Below are positions 35,426 through 44,495 of a stretch of 64,000 bases of DNA, piece after piece (the stretch's first letter is position 1; each line of letters begins with the position of its first letter). The notes under the pieces were generated by a model. That model ran no database searches and had not been told where the DNA came from. It saw only the letters and a list, made by a program, of their open reading frames with translations. Source of the DNA: Lacisediminihabitans sp046156175 (GTDB taxonomy: Bacteria; Actinomycetota; Actinomycetes; Actinomycetales; Microbacteriaceae); the NCBI RefSeq assembly GCF_046156175.1, contig NZ_JAYLVL010000003.1, forward strand, positions 558,001 through 622,000, written 5' to 3'. Made by a program: the position numbers and the translations under genes.

Positions 35426-36472
35426 TCAGAATCTCAACAGCACCTTGCCCGAGACCGCTGGCTGGTTCGCGATCGTGAAGGCCTCAAGGGACTCCTCGAC
35501 CGGGAACTCGTGTGTGACGACGGATGCGACGTCGAGAGATCCATCGGCGATCGCCGCGATCACCTCGTCGATCTCGTTGTTGAAACGGAAGGATCCGACC
35601 AGGTCGAGCTCCCGGGTGATCGCGAGTGAGATGAGTGCGGGCTGCTCCCCCGAGGGCAACAGCCCCACCATGACGACCCGGCCGCCGCGGGTCGTGCCAC
35701 GCATGGCGCTCGCGAGTCCCCGAAAACTGCCGGACGATTCGATCGCGATGTCGGCGTCCACGGCGGCAATCGCGTCAGCGTCCGTTGCAAGAAGTGTGCG
35801 TGTCGCGCCGACAGCCGTCGCGATCGCGAGTGGGGTTTCGAACATGTCGGTGGCGATGACCTCCGCGGCCTCTGCTCTGCGCAGCACCGCGATGATCAGC
35901 AGTCCAATCGGACCGCTTCCGGTCACGAGCACGCGCTTTCCCTTCACCTCACCCGCGCGCGACACAGCATGCCAGGCCACACTCGCCGGCTCCACGAGTG
36001 CGGCGTCTCGCAGGGACAGGCCCGTGGGCAGCTCTCGCAGCATCCGACTGTCGAGCACGACGGTCCGCGCGAACGCGCCGTCGGTGTGCGGAAATCGGGC
36101 GGCACTGCCCAGATAGGTGCACCCCGGGGAGAGATTGGGTCTGTTCTCGGGGTAACGGCTGCCGTCGCCGGGTCCGGGGGTGGCCGGGTGGACCGCGACG
36201 GAGGCTCCGATCCGTGGTCCGGATCCGTCGGCCGCGGCGACTCGCACGGTGCCCACGACCTCGTGGCCGAGAACCATGGGGGCCTTCAGGATGGACTCCC
36301 CCGCTGCCCCGTGCGTCCAGTAGTGCAGATCCGATCCACAGATGCCGCCGTAGGCGATGTCTACCACCGCCTGATGCGCTTCGGGCCGTTTCAACGCAAC
36401 AGGCTCGATCCGAAGCTCGTCTTTCGCGTGGGCGACCACGCCGAGGGCGGTTTCTGGAAGGTCCGTCGTCAT
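35426..36472 (-). CDS. idnD: L-idonate 5-dehydrogenase-like zinc alcohol dehydrogenase
   Basis: A 348-residue MDR enzyme that would oxidise L-idonate to 5-ketogluconate. GGICGSDLHYW gives the catalytic-zinc Cys, GHEVVG the His-Glu pair, and GSGPIGLL the cofactor site. FGSAMYFPH-like TYLGSAARFPHTDGAF is typical of IdnD. The lobe that holds four structural-zinc Cys in most relatives has only one Cys here (PGCTY), so the structural zinc is probably missing. It follows the IdnO-like gene by 45 bases. Confidence 0.8.
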   Translation of the reverse strand: MTTDLPETALGVVAHAKDELRIEPVALKRPEAHQAVVDIAYGGICGSDLHYWTHGAAGESILKAPMVLGHEVVGTVRVAAADGSGPRIGASVAVHPATPGPGDGSRYPENRPNLSPGCTYLGSAARFPHTDGAFARTVVLDSRMLRELPTGLSLRDAALVEPASVAWHAVSRAGEVKGKRVLVTGSGPIGLLIIAVLRRAEAAEVIATDMFETPLAIATAVGATRTLLATDADAIAAVDADIAIESSGSFRGLASAMRGTTRGGRVVMVGLLPSGEQPALISLAITRELDLVGSFRFNNEIDEVIAAIADGSLDVASVVTHEFPVEESLEAFTIANQPAVSGKVLLRF

Positions 36473-36517
36473 GTTCTCTCTCTCGATATGGGTCTGGCGC
36501 GAATAGGGGATGGCAAC

Positions 36518-37285
36518 TCAGACCACTGCGGTCATGCCGCCGTCGACATAGAGGACCTGGCCGTTGACGAAATCTGATGCTCCGGACGCGAGAAACACGA
36601 CCGCGCCGACCAGATCTTCGGTATCGCCCCACCGTCCGGCTGGAGTGCGCGTGCGCACCCACTGACTGAAGGTCTCGTCGTCGACGAGCGCCTTGGTCAA
36701 TTCGGTGGCGAAATACCCTGGCGCGATCGCATTCACCTGGATGCCGCGTGGCCCGAGGTCGGCGCACATCCCCTTGGTGAGCATCGCGATGCCCCCTTTT
36801 GTCGCGGCATAGGCGGCGATTCCCGGGCGGCCGAGCTGTGATTGCACCGAGCCGATATTGATGATCTTGCCCGATCCGGCGTCGACCATACCTCGAGCGA
36901 TCCTTTGGCCGACAAGGAAGGCACTCGTCAGGTTCGATGCGACAAGTTCGTTCCAGTCGCTCAGCGCGAACTCGGTGAACGGCGCGCGGCGCTGGATTCC
37001 GGCGTTGTTCACCAAGATTTGCACAGACCCGACCGAGGATTCGATCTCGCTGATTCCATCACCTACGGCGGCGGCATCGGTCACATCGAAACGGGCAGTC
37101 GCGACCTCTCCCCCCGATTCCGCCAGCACCGTCTCCCTGGCGGCGTCCAGAGCCTTTTGGTCGCGCCCGTGCAGCACGACGCGGGCTCCCGATCTCGCGA
37201 GTCCGCGAGCGAGAGTCAGACCGATGCCGCGGCTGGATCCCGTGACGAGGGCGATACGGCCGGTCAGGTCGAATAGTGCGGTCAT
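36518..37285 (-). CDS. idnO: Gluconate 5-dehydrogenase-like SDR
   Basis: A 255-residue classical SDR expected to reduce 5-ketogluconate to D-gluconate with NADPH. TGSSRGIG, NNAGIQRR, the Ser in NIGSVQSQLGRPGIAAYAATKGG, and the catalytic YxxxK are intact; KGMCADLGPRGIQVNAIAPGYF is close to the IdnO consensus. It overlaps the IclR gene by four bases. Confidence 0.82.
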   Translation of the reverse strand: MTALFDLTGRIALVTGSSRGIGLTLARGLARSGARVVLHGRDQKALDAARETVLAESGGEVATARFDVTDAAAVGDGISEIESSVGSVQILVNNAGIQRRAPFTEFALSDWNELVASNLTSAFLVGQRIARGMVDAGSGKIINIGSVQSQLGRPGIAAYAATKGGIAMLTKGMCADLGPRGIQVNAIAPGYFATELTKALVDDETFSQWVRTRTPAGRWGDTEDLVGAVVFLASGASDFVNGQVLYVDGGMTAVV

Positions 37286-38118
37286 TGGAACTCCTCGGTG
37301 GTAGTTCGATCTGCGCTGGTCAGGTCATCCTCGTGCCGGGGGTGGACGAGCACGGGACGCGAAAGTTCGGCGGATGCCTGCTGCAGCGCCCGGAGCACCC
37401 TCTCTCGCTCCCCGAGCGTGTCACTCGGATGCACGAGGGAGACTCCGATCGCGAACGACGGCTCATCGGCACGGGTCGAGGGCACGAGAGTGGCCAGGGC
37501 GAAGACGCTGGGGTGAACTTCGCCATCGTCGACCGCGTACCCGTTTCGGCGGGTGATTTCCAGCTTCGCCTGCAGGGAAGCCAGGTCAGAGGTCGACCGG
37601 TTCGTCAGACTGACGAGATGGCTCGGCTCGCGAAAGAGCGCCTCGATCCGCGCGGGTGAGAGCTCGGCCAGCAACGCCGTTCCCACGGCAGTCGCCGATG
37701 CCGGGTAACGGTCGCCGACGCTGGCGGAGAGCGGAAATCGCTCTCTGCCCTCGTACACGGCGAGATAGAGCGAGCGCACCCCGTCGAGCATGGCTATCTG
37801 AACGAGCTGGCGACTCAACACCTCGGACTCCTCGCAGATGCGATAGAACTCGCGTATCTGGTCGAAGCCGGCGAGATAGGCACTGCCGAGTTCGACAGAG
37901 CGACGACCGAGCAGGAATCCTCCCGCCGTGCGACGGATGAGGCCGCCCTCCTCGAGGGAGGCGCAGAGATTGGAGGTGGACGACTTCGCGATCCCGAGTT
38001 CGCGGGCGATGTCGCTCAGAGGCTTCGGGCGCCCCGGGGAGGCTGCGAGCAGATCCAGAATCCGGATGGCTTTCTGCACGGCCGGTGCCAGTGCACCCTT
38101 CTCCTCCGCCTCCCGCAT
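37282..38118 (-). CDS. IclR family regulator (second)
   Basis: A 278-residue regulator: winged helix (LSDIARELGIAKSSTSNLCASLE) and effector domain. ATG 38118 is preferred to TTG 38136 because GAGGGGA stands about nine bases upstream. It heads the operon with idnO and idnD and faces the reductase gene across a 102-base region that holds a palindrome over the opposite promoter. Confidence 0.87.
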   Translation of the reverse strand: MREAEEKGALAPAVQKAIRILDLLAASPGRPKPLSDIARELGIAKSSTSNLCASLEEGGLIRRTAGGFLLGRRSVELGSAYLAGFDQIREFYRICEESEVLSRQLVQIAMLDGVRSLYLAVYEGRERFPLSASVGDRYPASATAVGTALLAELSPARIEALFREPSHLVSLTNRSTSDLASLQAKLEITRRNGYAVDDGEVHPSVFALATLVPSTRADEPSFAIGVSLVHPSDTLGERERVLRALQQASAELSRPVLVHPRHEDDLTSADRTTTEEFQ

Positions 38119-38195
38119 CGCCGCTCTTCCCCTCAATGAATCACGCCCTCTGTCATGAGGATTCGGGTTAATCTTAGCGATCTATCCATTCTGAT

Positions 38196-38214
38196 GAACA
38201 GTGTTCTGTATGCT
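38196..38214 (+). promoter_or_regulatory. Palindrome next to the promoter of the 3-HIBADH-like gene
   Basis: GAACA-G-TGTTC (38196-38206) is a perfect 5-base-arm palindrome. TATGCT (38209-38214) is the likely -10, with the ATG six bases later at 38221. Its place between the two IclR-regulated transcription units suggests an operator for the second IclR protein. Confidence 0.5.
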
Positions 38215-38220
38215 GTTTTC

Positions 38221-39135
38221 ATGACTCAGGTGCCTGGAAAGTCCGTCCGAGCTGAGCAGTCCGTGGGATTGATTGGCCTCGGCAAGATGGGGCTGCCGAT
38301 GGCGTTGAACTACCTGAAGGCCGACATCGGATCCCTCCGCGTCACCGGGCGGTCTCGAGATCGCGCCGCCGATGCCCTCGAGGCGGGAGCAGAGTGGGTA
38401 GCGACCCCCCGGCAACTCGCCGACGCCTGCTCGATAATCATCATCATGGTGCCCGACATGCCTCAGGTAGAAGAACTCCTGTTCGGCCGGGACGCGGTAT
38501 CGAGCTCCGAATCGAGCGCCACCGTCGTGGTGTGTTCGTCCGTGTCGCCCATGGGAATCCGCGAGGTGGCAGAGCGCTTGTCCGTTGCCTCGAGCGGACG
38601 GATGAAGATCGTCGACGCACCGGTATCCGGCGGCACGGAGGGCGCCATCGCCGCAACCCTCTCGATCATGGTCGGGGGTGACAGTCACAGTTTTGATCAG
38701 GTGCGCCCGGTACTCTCGACCTTTGGCACGCCCGTGCATCTCGGGCCTCTCGGCTCCGGCGACATCGCCAAGGCATGCAACCAGTTGATCGTCGCGGCGA
38801 CTATCTCGGCCATCGCGGAGGCCAGTGTCATCGCAGAGCGGTCCGGCCTAGATATCGCTGCGCTGCTCTCCCTCCTCGAGGGTGGATACGCCGGAAGTCG
38901 AGTGCTCGAGGCGAAGAAGCAATTGATCATCGACGGCGACTACAGACCGACGGGCATCGCTCGCTACATGGTCAAAGACCTCGGATTCGCCGCGGCGGCA
39001 GCGTCAGCGACTGGCACGATGACTCCCGTTCTCGACGTGCTGCGGGGATCCTTCGATGGGCTGGTATCTGCCGGTCTAGGGGATCTCGATCTCGCGGTCA
39101 TGCACCGTTACGTCCAGTCGCTGCCCCGCGACTGA
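38221..39135 (+). CDS. 3-hydroxyisobutyrate dehydrogenase-family reductase
   Basis: A 304-residue beta-hydroxyacid dehydrogenase of the GarR/tartronate-semialdehyde reductase group. GLIGLGKMGLPMALN (cofactor), DAPVSGGTEGA (substrate site) and the catalytic Lys in GDIAKACNQLIV are intact. A role on a small hydroxyacid or semialdehyde from sugar-acid breakdown is likely. It precedes gnd by 46 bases on the same strand. Confidence 0.85.
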   Translation: MTQVPGKSVRAEQSVGLIGLGKMGLPMALNYLKADIGSLRVTGRSRDRAADALEAGAEWVATPRQLADACSIIIIMVPDMPQVEELLFGRDAVSSSESSATVVVCSSVSPMGIREVAERLSVASSGRMKIVDAPVSGGTEGAIAATLSIMVGGDSHSFDQVRPVLSTFGTPVHLGPLGSGDIAKACNQLIVAATISAIAEASVIAERSGLDIAALLSLLEGGYAGSRVLEAKKQLIIDGDYRPTGIARYMVKDLGFAAAAASATGTMTPVLDVLRGSFDGLVSAGLGDLDLAVMHRYVQSLPRD

Positions 39136-39181
39136 AAGCTACTGTTGAGCTAACTGTTCGTTTTTCGCAAGGAGAGAGCCC

Positions 39182-40633
39182 GTGCCAGAGAATTCAGCCG
39201 CAAACATCGGAGTCGTCGGGCTCGCCGTCATGGGGAGCAATCTCGCCCGCAACCTCGCGAGCCGCGAGGGCAACACCGTCGCCGTGTTCAATCGCAGCCA
39301 CGAGAAGACCGACACTCTGCTCTCCGAGCACCCCGAAGCGAACTTCATCGGCGCCACGAGCTACGCCGAGTTCGCCGCCGCCCTCTCCAAGCCCCGCGCC
39401 GCCATCGTCATGGTGCAAGCAGGCAGGGGCACGGACGCGGTCATCGACGAACTCGTCAAGGTCTTCGAACCCGGCGACATCATCGTCGACGGAGGCAACT
39501 CGCTTTTCACCGACACCATCCGCCGCGAGAAGGCCGTGCGCGAGACCGGCATCAACTTCGTGGGCGCCGGCATCTCCGGCGGCGAGGAGGGCGCCCTTCT
39601 CGGCCCGTCGATCATGCCCGGCGGATCCGACGAGTCCTGGGTGACCCTCGGCCCGATCCTCGAGTCGATCGCCGCGGTCGTCGACGGTGAACCCTGCGTC
39701 ACGCACGTGGGTCACGACGGAGCCGGGCACTTCGTCAAGATGATCCACAACGGCATCGAGTACGCCGACATGCAACTCATCGGCGAGGCCTACGACCTCA
39801 TCCGCCGCGGCACCGGCAAGACCCCGGCGGAGATCGCCGACATCTTCGCCGAGTGGAACACCGGCGAGCTCGAGAGCTACCTCATCGAGATCACCGCCGA
39901 GGTGCTGCGCCAGGTGGATGCCGAGACCGGCAAGCCCCTCGTCGACGTGATCCTCGACCAGGCGGGATCGAAGGGCACCGGCGTCTGGACGGTTCAGACC
40001 GCACTCGACCTCGGCATCCCCGTCTCCGGCATCGCCGAAGCCGTCTTCGCCCGATCCGTGTCGTCGAAGCCGGCCCAGCGTGCCGCGGCCGCGGCGCTGC
40101 CCGGACCGACGGCATCCCCGGTCGAGGACGTCGACGGCTTCATCGAGGGCGTTCGCCAGGCGCTCTACGCCTCGAAGGTGATCGCCTACAGCCAGGGTTT
40201 CGACGCGATCGTCGCCGGTGCGGAACAGTACGACTGGGACATCAAGAAGGGTGAGATCGCCAAGATCTGGCGCGGCGGCTGCATCATCCGCGCCCGCTTC
40301 CTCAACCGCATCACCGAGGCCTACGCCGAAGACCCGACGCTGGTCTCGTTGGTCACCGCCCCGTTCTTCACCGACGTGGTGGCGAAGGCGCAGGACTCCT
40401 GGCGCAATGTGGTGGCGGATGCCGCGCACGCGGGCATCCCGGCACCGGTGTTCGCCTCCTCCCTCGCGTACTACGACAGCCTGCGCGCCGACCGCCTGCC
40501 CGCCGCGCTCACCCAGGGCCAGCGGGACTTCTTCGGCGCACACACCTACAAGCGCATCGACAAGGAGGGGACCTTCCACACGCTGTGGAGCGGTGACCGC
40601 TCCGAGATCGAGTCGGAGGGCAGCTCACACTAG
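39182..40633 (+). CDS. gnd: 6-phosphogluconate dehydrogenase, decarboxylating
   Basis: Oxidises 6-phosphogluconate to ribulose-5-phosphate; 483 residues, the long NADP form. GVVGLAVMGSNLARN, VDGGNSLFTDT, ISGGEEGALLGPSIMPGG and KMIHNGIEYADMQLIGE are all intact. GTG start at 39182 has AAGGAGAG about seven bases upstream. It completes the gluconate branch begun by gntK and the idn-like genes. Confidence 0.96.
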   Translation: MPENSAANIGVVGLAVMGSNLARNLASREGNTVAVFNRSHEKTDTLLSEHPEANFIGATSYAEFAAALSKPRAAIVMVQAGRGTDAVIDELVKVFEPGDIIVDGGNSLFTDTIRREKAVRETGINFVGAGISGGEEGALLGPSIMPGGSDESWVTLGPILESIAAVVDGEPCVTHVGHDGAGHFVKMIHNGIEYADMQLIGEAYDLIRRGTGKTPAEIADIFAEWNTGELESYLIEITAEVLRQVDAETGKPLVDVILDQAGSKGTGVWTVQTALDLGIPVSGIAEAVFARSVSSKPAQRAAAAALPGPTASPVEDVDGFIEGVRQALYASKVIAYSQGFDAIVAGAEQYDWDIKKGEIAKIWRGGCIIRARFLNRITEAYAEDPTLVSLVTAPFFTDVVAKAQDSWRNVVADAAHAGIPAPVFASSLAYYDSLRADRLPAALTQGQRDFFGAHTYKRIDKEGTFHTLWSGDRSEIESEGSSH

Positions 40634-40683
40634 GTCGGGCAGTGCCGGCGGGCGCAGCCGACGCTGCGCGGTGAGGGTCGACG

Positions 40684-41769
40684 CTACAGGCTGCGCGCGA
40701 AGTCGCGAACGTGCGCGACCGATTGCGCGTAGACATCCGGAAGCGCCGACCGGAAGAGCTCGTCGCCGAAATGGCACACACCGGCAACGGTGCGCTCCAC
40801 CACGGTGACCCCCGCCTCGCGGAGGGTGCGCGCATAGGCGATACCCTCGTCGCGGCAGGGGTCGAGTTCGTTGACCGAGATCGCGTGAGGTGGCAGCCCC
40901 CGCAGGTCAGAAACTGTCGCGAAATACGGCCAGGCGAGCGGATTGTGGCGGTTCGACCGACCAGGGTCATAGAGATCCCTCAGGATGCTGTTGAGTGCAT
41001 TGCTCATGAAGTAGCCGTCGTTCTCGTTGAGCGACGGCAGCTCGGCGGGATTGTCTTCCGCGAGCCATTCGTAGAGCCCCGAGATGAAGGGCACCGAGGC
41101 GTAGACGCCATCGACGACCTGGACTCCCTCCCGACCGGCGCGGATGCACGCGGCGAGAGCGAGATTCGCCCCACCAGAATCACCCTGGAGCACCAGAGAC
41201 GAGATGCCGAGTTCTGCACGATGGGCCGACACCCAGTTCACCGCGGCCGTGACGTCGTCGAGACCCGCGGGGAACGGATGGTGCCCGGTCTCATCCACCG
41301 CGTTCCGAAACCCGACCCCCACCACGACGAGGCCGGCAGCCGCGAGCTCGTCGCGCCAGCGCGTGTACACGGAATTGCCCGCACTGAGCATCACCATTCC
41401 GCCGCCGTGGACATGCAGGATGCCGGGCAGCGGCCCGGACTCCTCCGCGGGCCGATGCACTGAGAGGACCAGCTCCCCTCCGTGAGGACCCGGGATGACC
41501 CGGGTCGAGCGAACGACGCCGGTGACGGGCGGGAGCTCGGTGAGGAGCGCATCGAAGAGGGCCTCGAGGCGAGACTCCGCCCGTCGGCTGAAGGCGAGGC
41601 GGGCGTCGAGCGGGTCGTTCGGGGAGATGCGGGGTGGGGAGGTGCGCTCACCGAGCCGGAACGGCGCCATCGCGGCGAGCATCCGCGGGTCTGAGCGAGG
41701 GTCGGTGGCGAGGGTGCTGTCGGGATCGCCGAGCCGCCCGGGTCGCGGCGATGGGGAAGGTGTCGGCAT
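40684..41769 (-). CDS. Alpha/beta hydrolase of the HSL (esterase) family
   Basis: A 361-residue esterase or lipase. The oxyanion motif HVHGGGMVML, the nucleophile elbow LQGDSGGANLAL (Ser), ELDPCRDE (Asp) and GVCHFGDE (His) make the full HSL triad. ATG 41769 follows a long open frame without an earlier good start. Substrate unknown. Confidence 0.87.
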   Translation of the reverse strand: MPTPSPSPRPGRLGDPDSTLATDPRSDPRMLAAMAPFRLGERTSPPRISPNDPLDARLAFSRRAESRLEALFDALLTELPPVTGVVRSTRVIPGPHGGELVLSVHRPAEESGPLPGILHVHGGGMVMLSAGNSVYTRWRDELAAAGLVVVGVGFRNAVDETGHHPFPAGLDDVTAAVNWVSAHRAELGISSLVLQGDSGGANLALAACIRAGREGVQVVDGVYASVPFISGLYEWLAEDNPAELPSLNENDGYFMSNALNSILRDLYDPGRSNRHNPLAWPYFATVSDLRGLPPHAISVNELDPCRDEGIAYARTLREAGVTVVERTVAGVCHFGDELFRSALPDVYAQSVAHVRDFARSL

Positions 41770-41858
41770 TGACGGGTCTCCAATTCGATCTGCGGGGTCG
41801 ATGCACGATACCGCGCGGGCTCCGCAATCGACCGGGACCGTGACAAGATCGAACCGCC

Positions 41859-42230
41859 ATGAACTACGACGACGAGCCCGAACTGGCCGGCTACGTGCCG
41901 ACCGAGGGCACCCCGCGCCTGCGGAGGATGAGGTTCGTGCTGCGCATCGTGGTCGTGGTGGGCATCGCCTGCCTCGTGCTCCCCGGAATGCTGACGACGA
42001 TGTCCGTGGCCGCCGCCACCGCGCAGGAGGCCTGCACCGCGTGGGTCGCCTACGAGGCACCCGAGGCGACCGGGGCATCCGCCCGCTTCGAATTCTTCGG
42101 CACCGGCGGACCCGGATGGCAGTGTTACACGGTCGGGGCATTCGGTGGAGAAAAGAATGTCGCCTCGCTGGGGCTCATCCCGATCTCGCCGAAGATGTCG
42201 CCGGTGCCCCTTCCCGGCAAGAACGCCTAG
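41859..42230 (+). CDS. Small single-pass membrane protein, unknown
   Basis: A 123-residue protein not recognised. A basic N terminus (about 30 residues), one helix (FVLRIVVVVGIACLVLPGML) and a soluble outer part with two Cys (near residues 58 and 89) that may form a disulfide. Its stop overlaps the converging ACT gene by four bases. Confidence 0.65.
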   Translation: MNYDDEPELAGYVPTEGTPRLRRMRFVLRIVVVVGIACLVLPGMLTTMSVAAATAQEACTAWVAYEAPEATGASARFEFFGTGGPGWQCYTVGAFGGEKNVASLGLIPISPKMSPVPLPGKNA

Positions 42231-42649
42231 CCCTCCTCGCGGGAGAGTTCGCGCAGCACCGCCATAGCTTGTTCCGCCTGGTGACCGGGCACGAGCAGGT
42301 GGTCGTGGTGGAACCCGGCGAGCACGTTGCTGCTGATGCCCGCCTCCGCGAGCGCCACCGAGATGGTGGCCGTGAGCCCGACGGTCTCGAGCGAGGAGTG
42401 GGCGGTCAGGGTGATCCAGCGCGCCACGAAGTCGTAGGGCAGAAACTCCGCGTCGGCATCGCGGCGCCGCAGCACCACAGTGGTGCCTTCCAGTTCGACG
42501 ATCGTCGCCATGGCGTCCAGCTGCGAGGCACGATCCGGCTGCACCGAGACGAATACGAACTCACCCGGATGCAGCCGGGGCTCGAGCGAACGGAGGATGG
42601 TGGGCACATGGGTTGTGCCCCATGACGATGCCCTGTGTGATCCGGCCAT
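42227..42649 (-). CDS. ACT domain protein
   Basis: A 140-residue protein of two ACT-like beta-alpha-beta halves (LEPRLHPGEFVFVSV... and WITLTAHSSLETVGLTATISVALAEAGIS). ATG 42649 is chosen over a start 39 bases upstream because TATGGT stands exactly six bases before it. A ligand-sensing role is likely; the ligand is unknown. Confidence 0.75.
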   Translation of the reverse strand: MAGSHRASSWGTTHVPTILRSLEPRLHPGEFVFVSVQPDRASQLDAMATIVELEGTTVVLRRRDADAEFLPYDFVARWITLTAHSSLETVGLTATISVALAEAGISSNVLAGFHHDHLLVPGHQAEQAMAVLRELSREEG

Positions 42650-42709
42650 CCCAGCACCATATCCCGTCGGGACGAGGGGCCGAACCACGACCGGTCTACC
42701 GAAGTATCC

Positions 42710-44416
42710 CTATCGTGCTTGCAGCTGCTCCCGCACCTCGCGCCGAATCACTTTGCCGATCAGGGACTTCGGCAGCTGCTCCACCGCTATGACGCGTTTG
42801 GGCACCTTGTACCCGGCGAGGTTCGGTCGCACGAAGTCGCGCAGTCCCTGCTCATCGAGCTCGGCGCCCGGCGCGAGCACGACCGCGGCCACCACTTCCT
42901 CGCCGCTGTGGTCGCTCGGCAGGCCGACCACGGCGACATCCGCGACAGAGGGATGCGACCGCAGGGCGTCTTCGACCTCGCTCGGCGCCACGTTGAAACC
43001 GCCGGTGATGATGAGCTCCTTGATGCGATCGACGATGCTCACGAAGCCATCGGCGTCGATCGTGACGATGTCGCCGGTACGGAACCACGGGCCGGCCTCG
43101 TCGCCGTCCGCCGCGGGCACGAAGACCTCCGCGGTCTCCTCGGCCCTCTTCCAGTAGCCGGAGAACACCTGCGGTCCGCGCACGATCAACTCGCCCTCGT
43201 CACCGGCGGCACGATCCACCGTGGGATTCTCCGGGTCGACGACCCTCACCTCCGTGTTCGGCAGCGGCAATCCGACCGTGCCCGCCCGGCGGGTCGGGCC
43301 GACCGGGTTGGCCATGAGCACCGGGCTCGTCTCGGAGAGTCCGTAGCCCTCGACGAGGTATCCCCCCGTGCGCTTCTCCCACGGTTCGACGACGGATGCC
43401 GACAACGGCATGGCTCCGGAGATCGCGATCTCGATCCCCTTCAGTGACACTCCCGCCTCGTCCGCCGCGGCGGTGAGCCGCTCGTAGATCGGGGGGACGG
43501 CCGGGAGGAAAGTGGCCGGATGCTTCTTCACGACCGCGAGCACCAGCTCCGGATCGAACTTGGGAAAGAGCACCAGTCTGGACCCCATGCTCATCGCGAA
43601 GGTGAGACAGAGGGTGAGTCCGTAGGCGTGGAACATGGGGAGCACGGCGTAGACGACCGCCGTGCCCCGGTGGACCGTCGGCACCCAGGCGCGGGACTGG
43701 GCGGCGTTGGTCGCGAGGTTGAGGTGGGTGAGGGTCGCACCCTTCGGCGATCCGGTCGTGCCGCTCGTGTACTGGATGAGCGCGACATCCTCGGCCGTCG
43801 GCCGGAAGATATGGCCGTCGACCGTCGGGTGATCGAGCAGCTTGTGCCACGGCACGGTGCCCCGAACCGTGGTGGTCAGCGCCGCGCGCGATTCGCGGGC
43901 CCGCGCGATCGGCAGCCTCAGAAGCGCGCGAGTGCCGAAGGGCATCGCCCTGGTGACATCGATCGACACGATGGACTCGACCGCGACATCCGCCGGAAAC
44001 TGCTGCACTGTTTCGACGACGTTGTTCCAGACGATGGCGACCTTGGCGCCGTGGTCTTCGAACTGGTGCCGCAGCTCGCGCGGCGTGTAGAGCGGGTTGT
44101 GTTCGACGACGATCGCGCCGAGGCGCAGCACGGCGTAGAAGGCCACGACGTGTTGCGGACAATTGGGCAGAATCAGCGCGACGGTGTCACCCTTCTGCAC
44201 CCCGAGGAGGCGAAGACCCTCGGCGGCACGCAGGATCTGTTCGCCGAGCTCCGCGTAGGTCGTGGTGGCGCCGAAGAACTCCAGCGCGATGTTGTCGCCG
44301 AACTCGCTCACCGAGGCTTCGACGAGATCGAACAACGACCCGGTCGGCAGCTCGATCTCGTGCGGAACGCCTTCGGCATAACTGGAGAGCCACGGTCGCG
44401 GGGTGGTGATCGTCAT
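42710..44416 (-). CDS. fadD: Long-chain acyl-CoA synthetase (AMP-binding)
   Basis: A 568-residue ANL-superfamily enzyme that activates fatty acids with ATP and CoA. The P-loop YTSGTTGSPKGA, the linker GYGLSETSPV, GWFRTGD-type PWFRTGDIVTIDADGFV and the catalytic Lys near LPKSLIGKVIRRE are all present. TAGAGT stands seven bases before the ATG. Chain-length preference cannot be read from the sequence. Confidence 0.9.
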   Translation of the reverse strand: MTITTPRPWLSSYAEGVPHEIELPTGSLFDLVEASVSEFGDNIALEFFGATTTYAELGEQILRAAEGLRLLGVQKGDTVALILPNCPQHVVAFYAVLRLGAIVVEHNPLYTPRELRHQFEDHGAKVAIVWNNVVETVQQFPADVAVESIVSIDVTRAMPFGTRALLRLPIARARESRAALTTTVRGTVPWHKLLDHPTVDGHIFRPTAEDVALIQYTSGTTGSPKGATLTHLNLATNAAQSRAWVPTVHRGTAVVYAVLPMFHAYGLTLCLTFAMSMGSRLVLFPKFDPELVLAVVKKHPATFLPAVPPIYERLTAAADEAGVSLKGIEIAISGAMPLSASVVEPWEKRTGGYLVEGYGLSETSPVLMANPVGPTRRAGTVGLPLPNTEVRVVDPENPTVDRAAGDEGELIVRGPQVFSGYWKRAEETAEVFVPAADGDEAGPWFRTGDIVTIDADGFVSIVDRIKELIITGGFNVAPSEVEDALRSHPSVADVAVVGLPSDHSGEEVVAAVVLAPGAELDEQGLRDFVRPNLAGYKVPKRVIAVEQLPKSLIGKVIRREVREQLQAR

Positions 44417-44495
44417 GGGCTCAACTCTACGAGAGCCAATGGAAGCGATCAGGCCGCAAGGATGGCGTCGGTCCGTTCTCCGGCACGGGCTGGGG

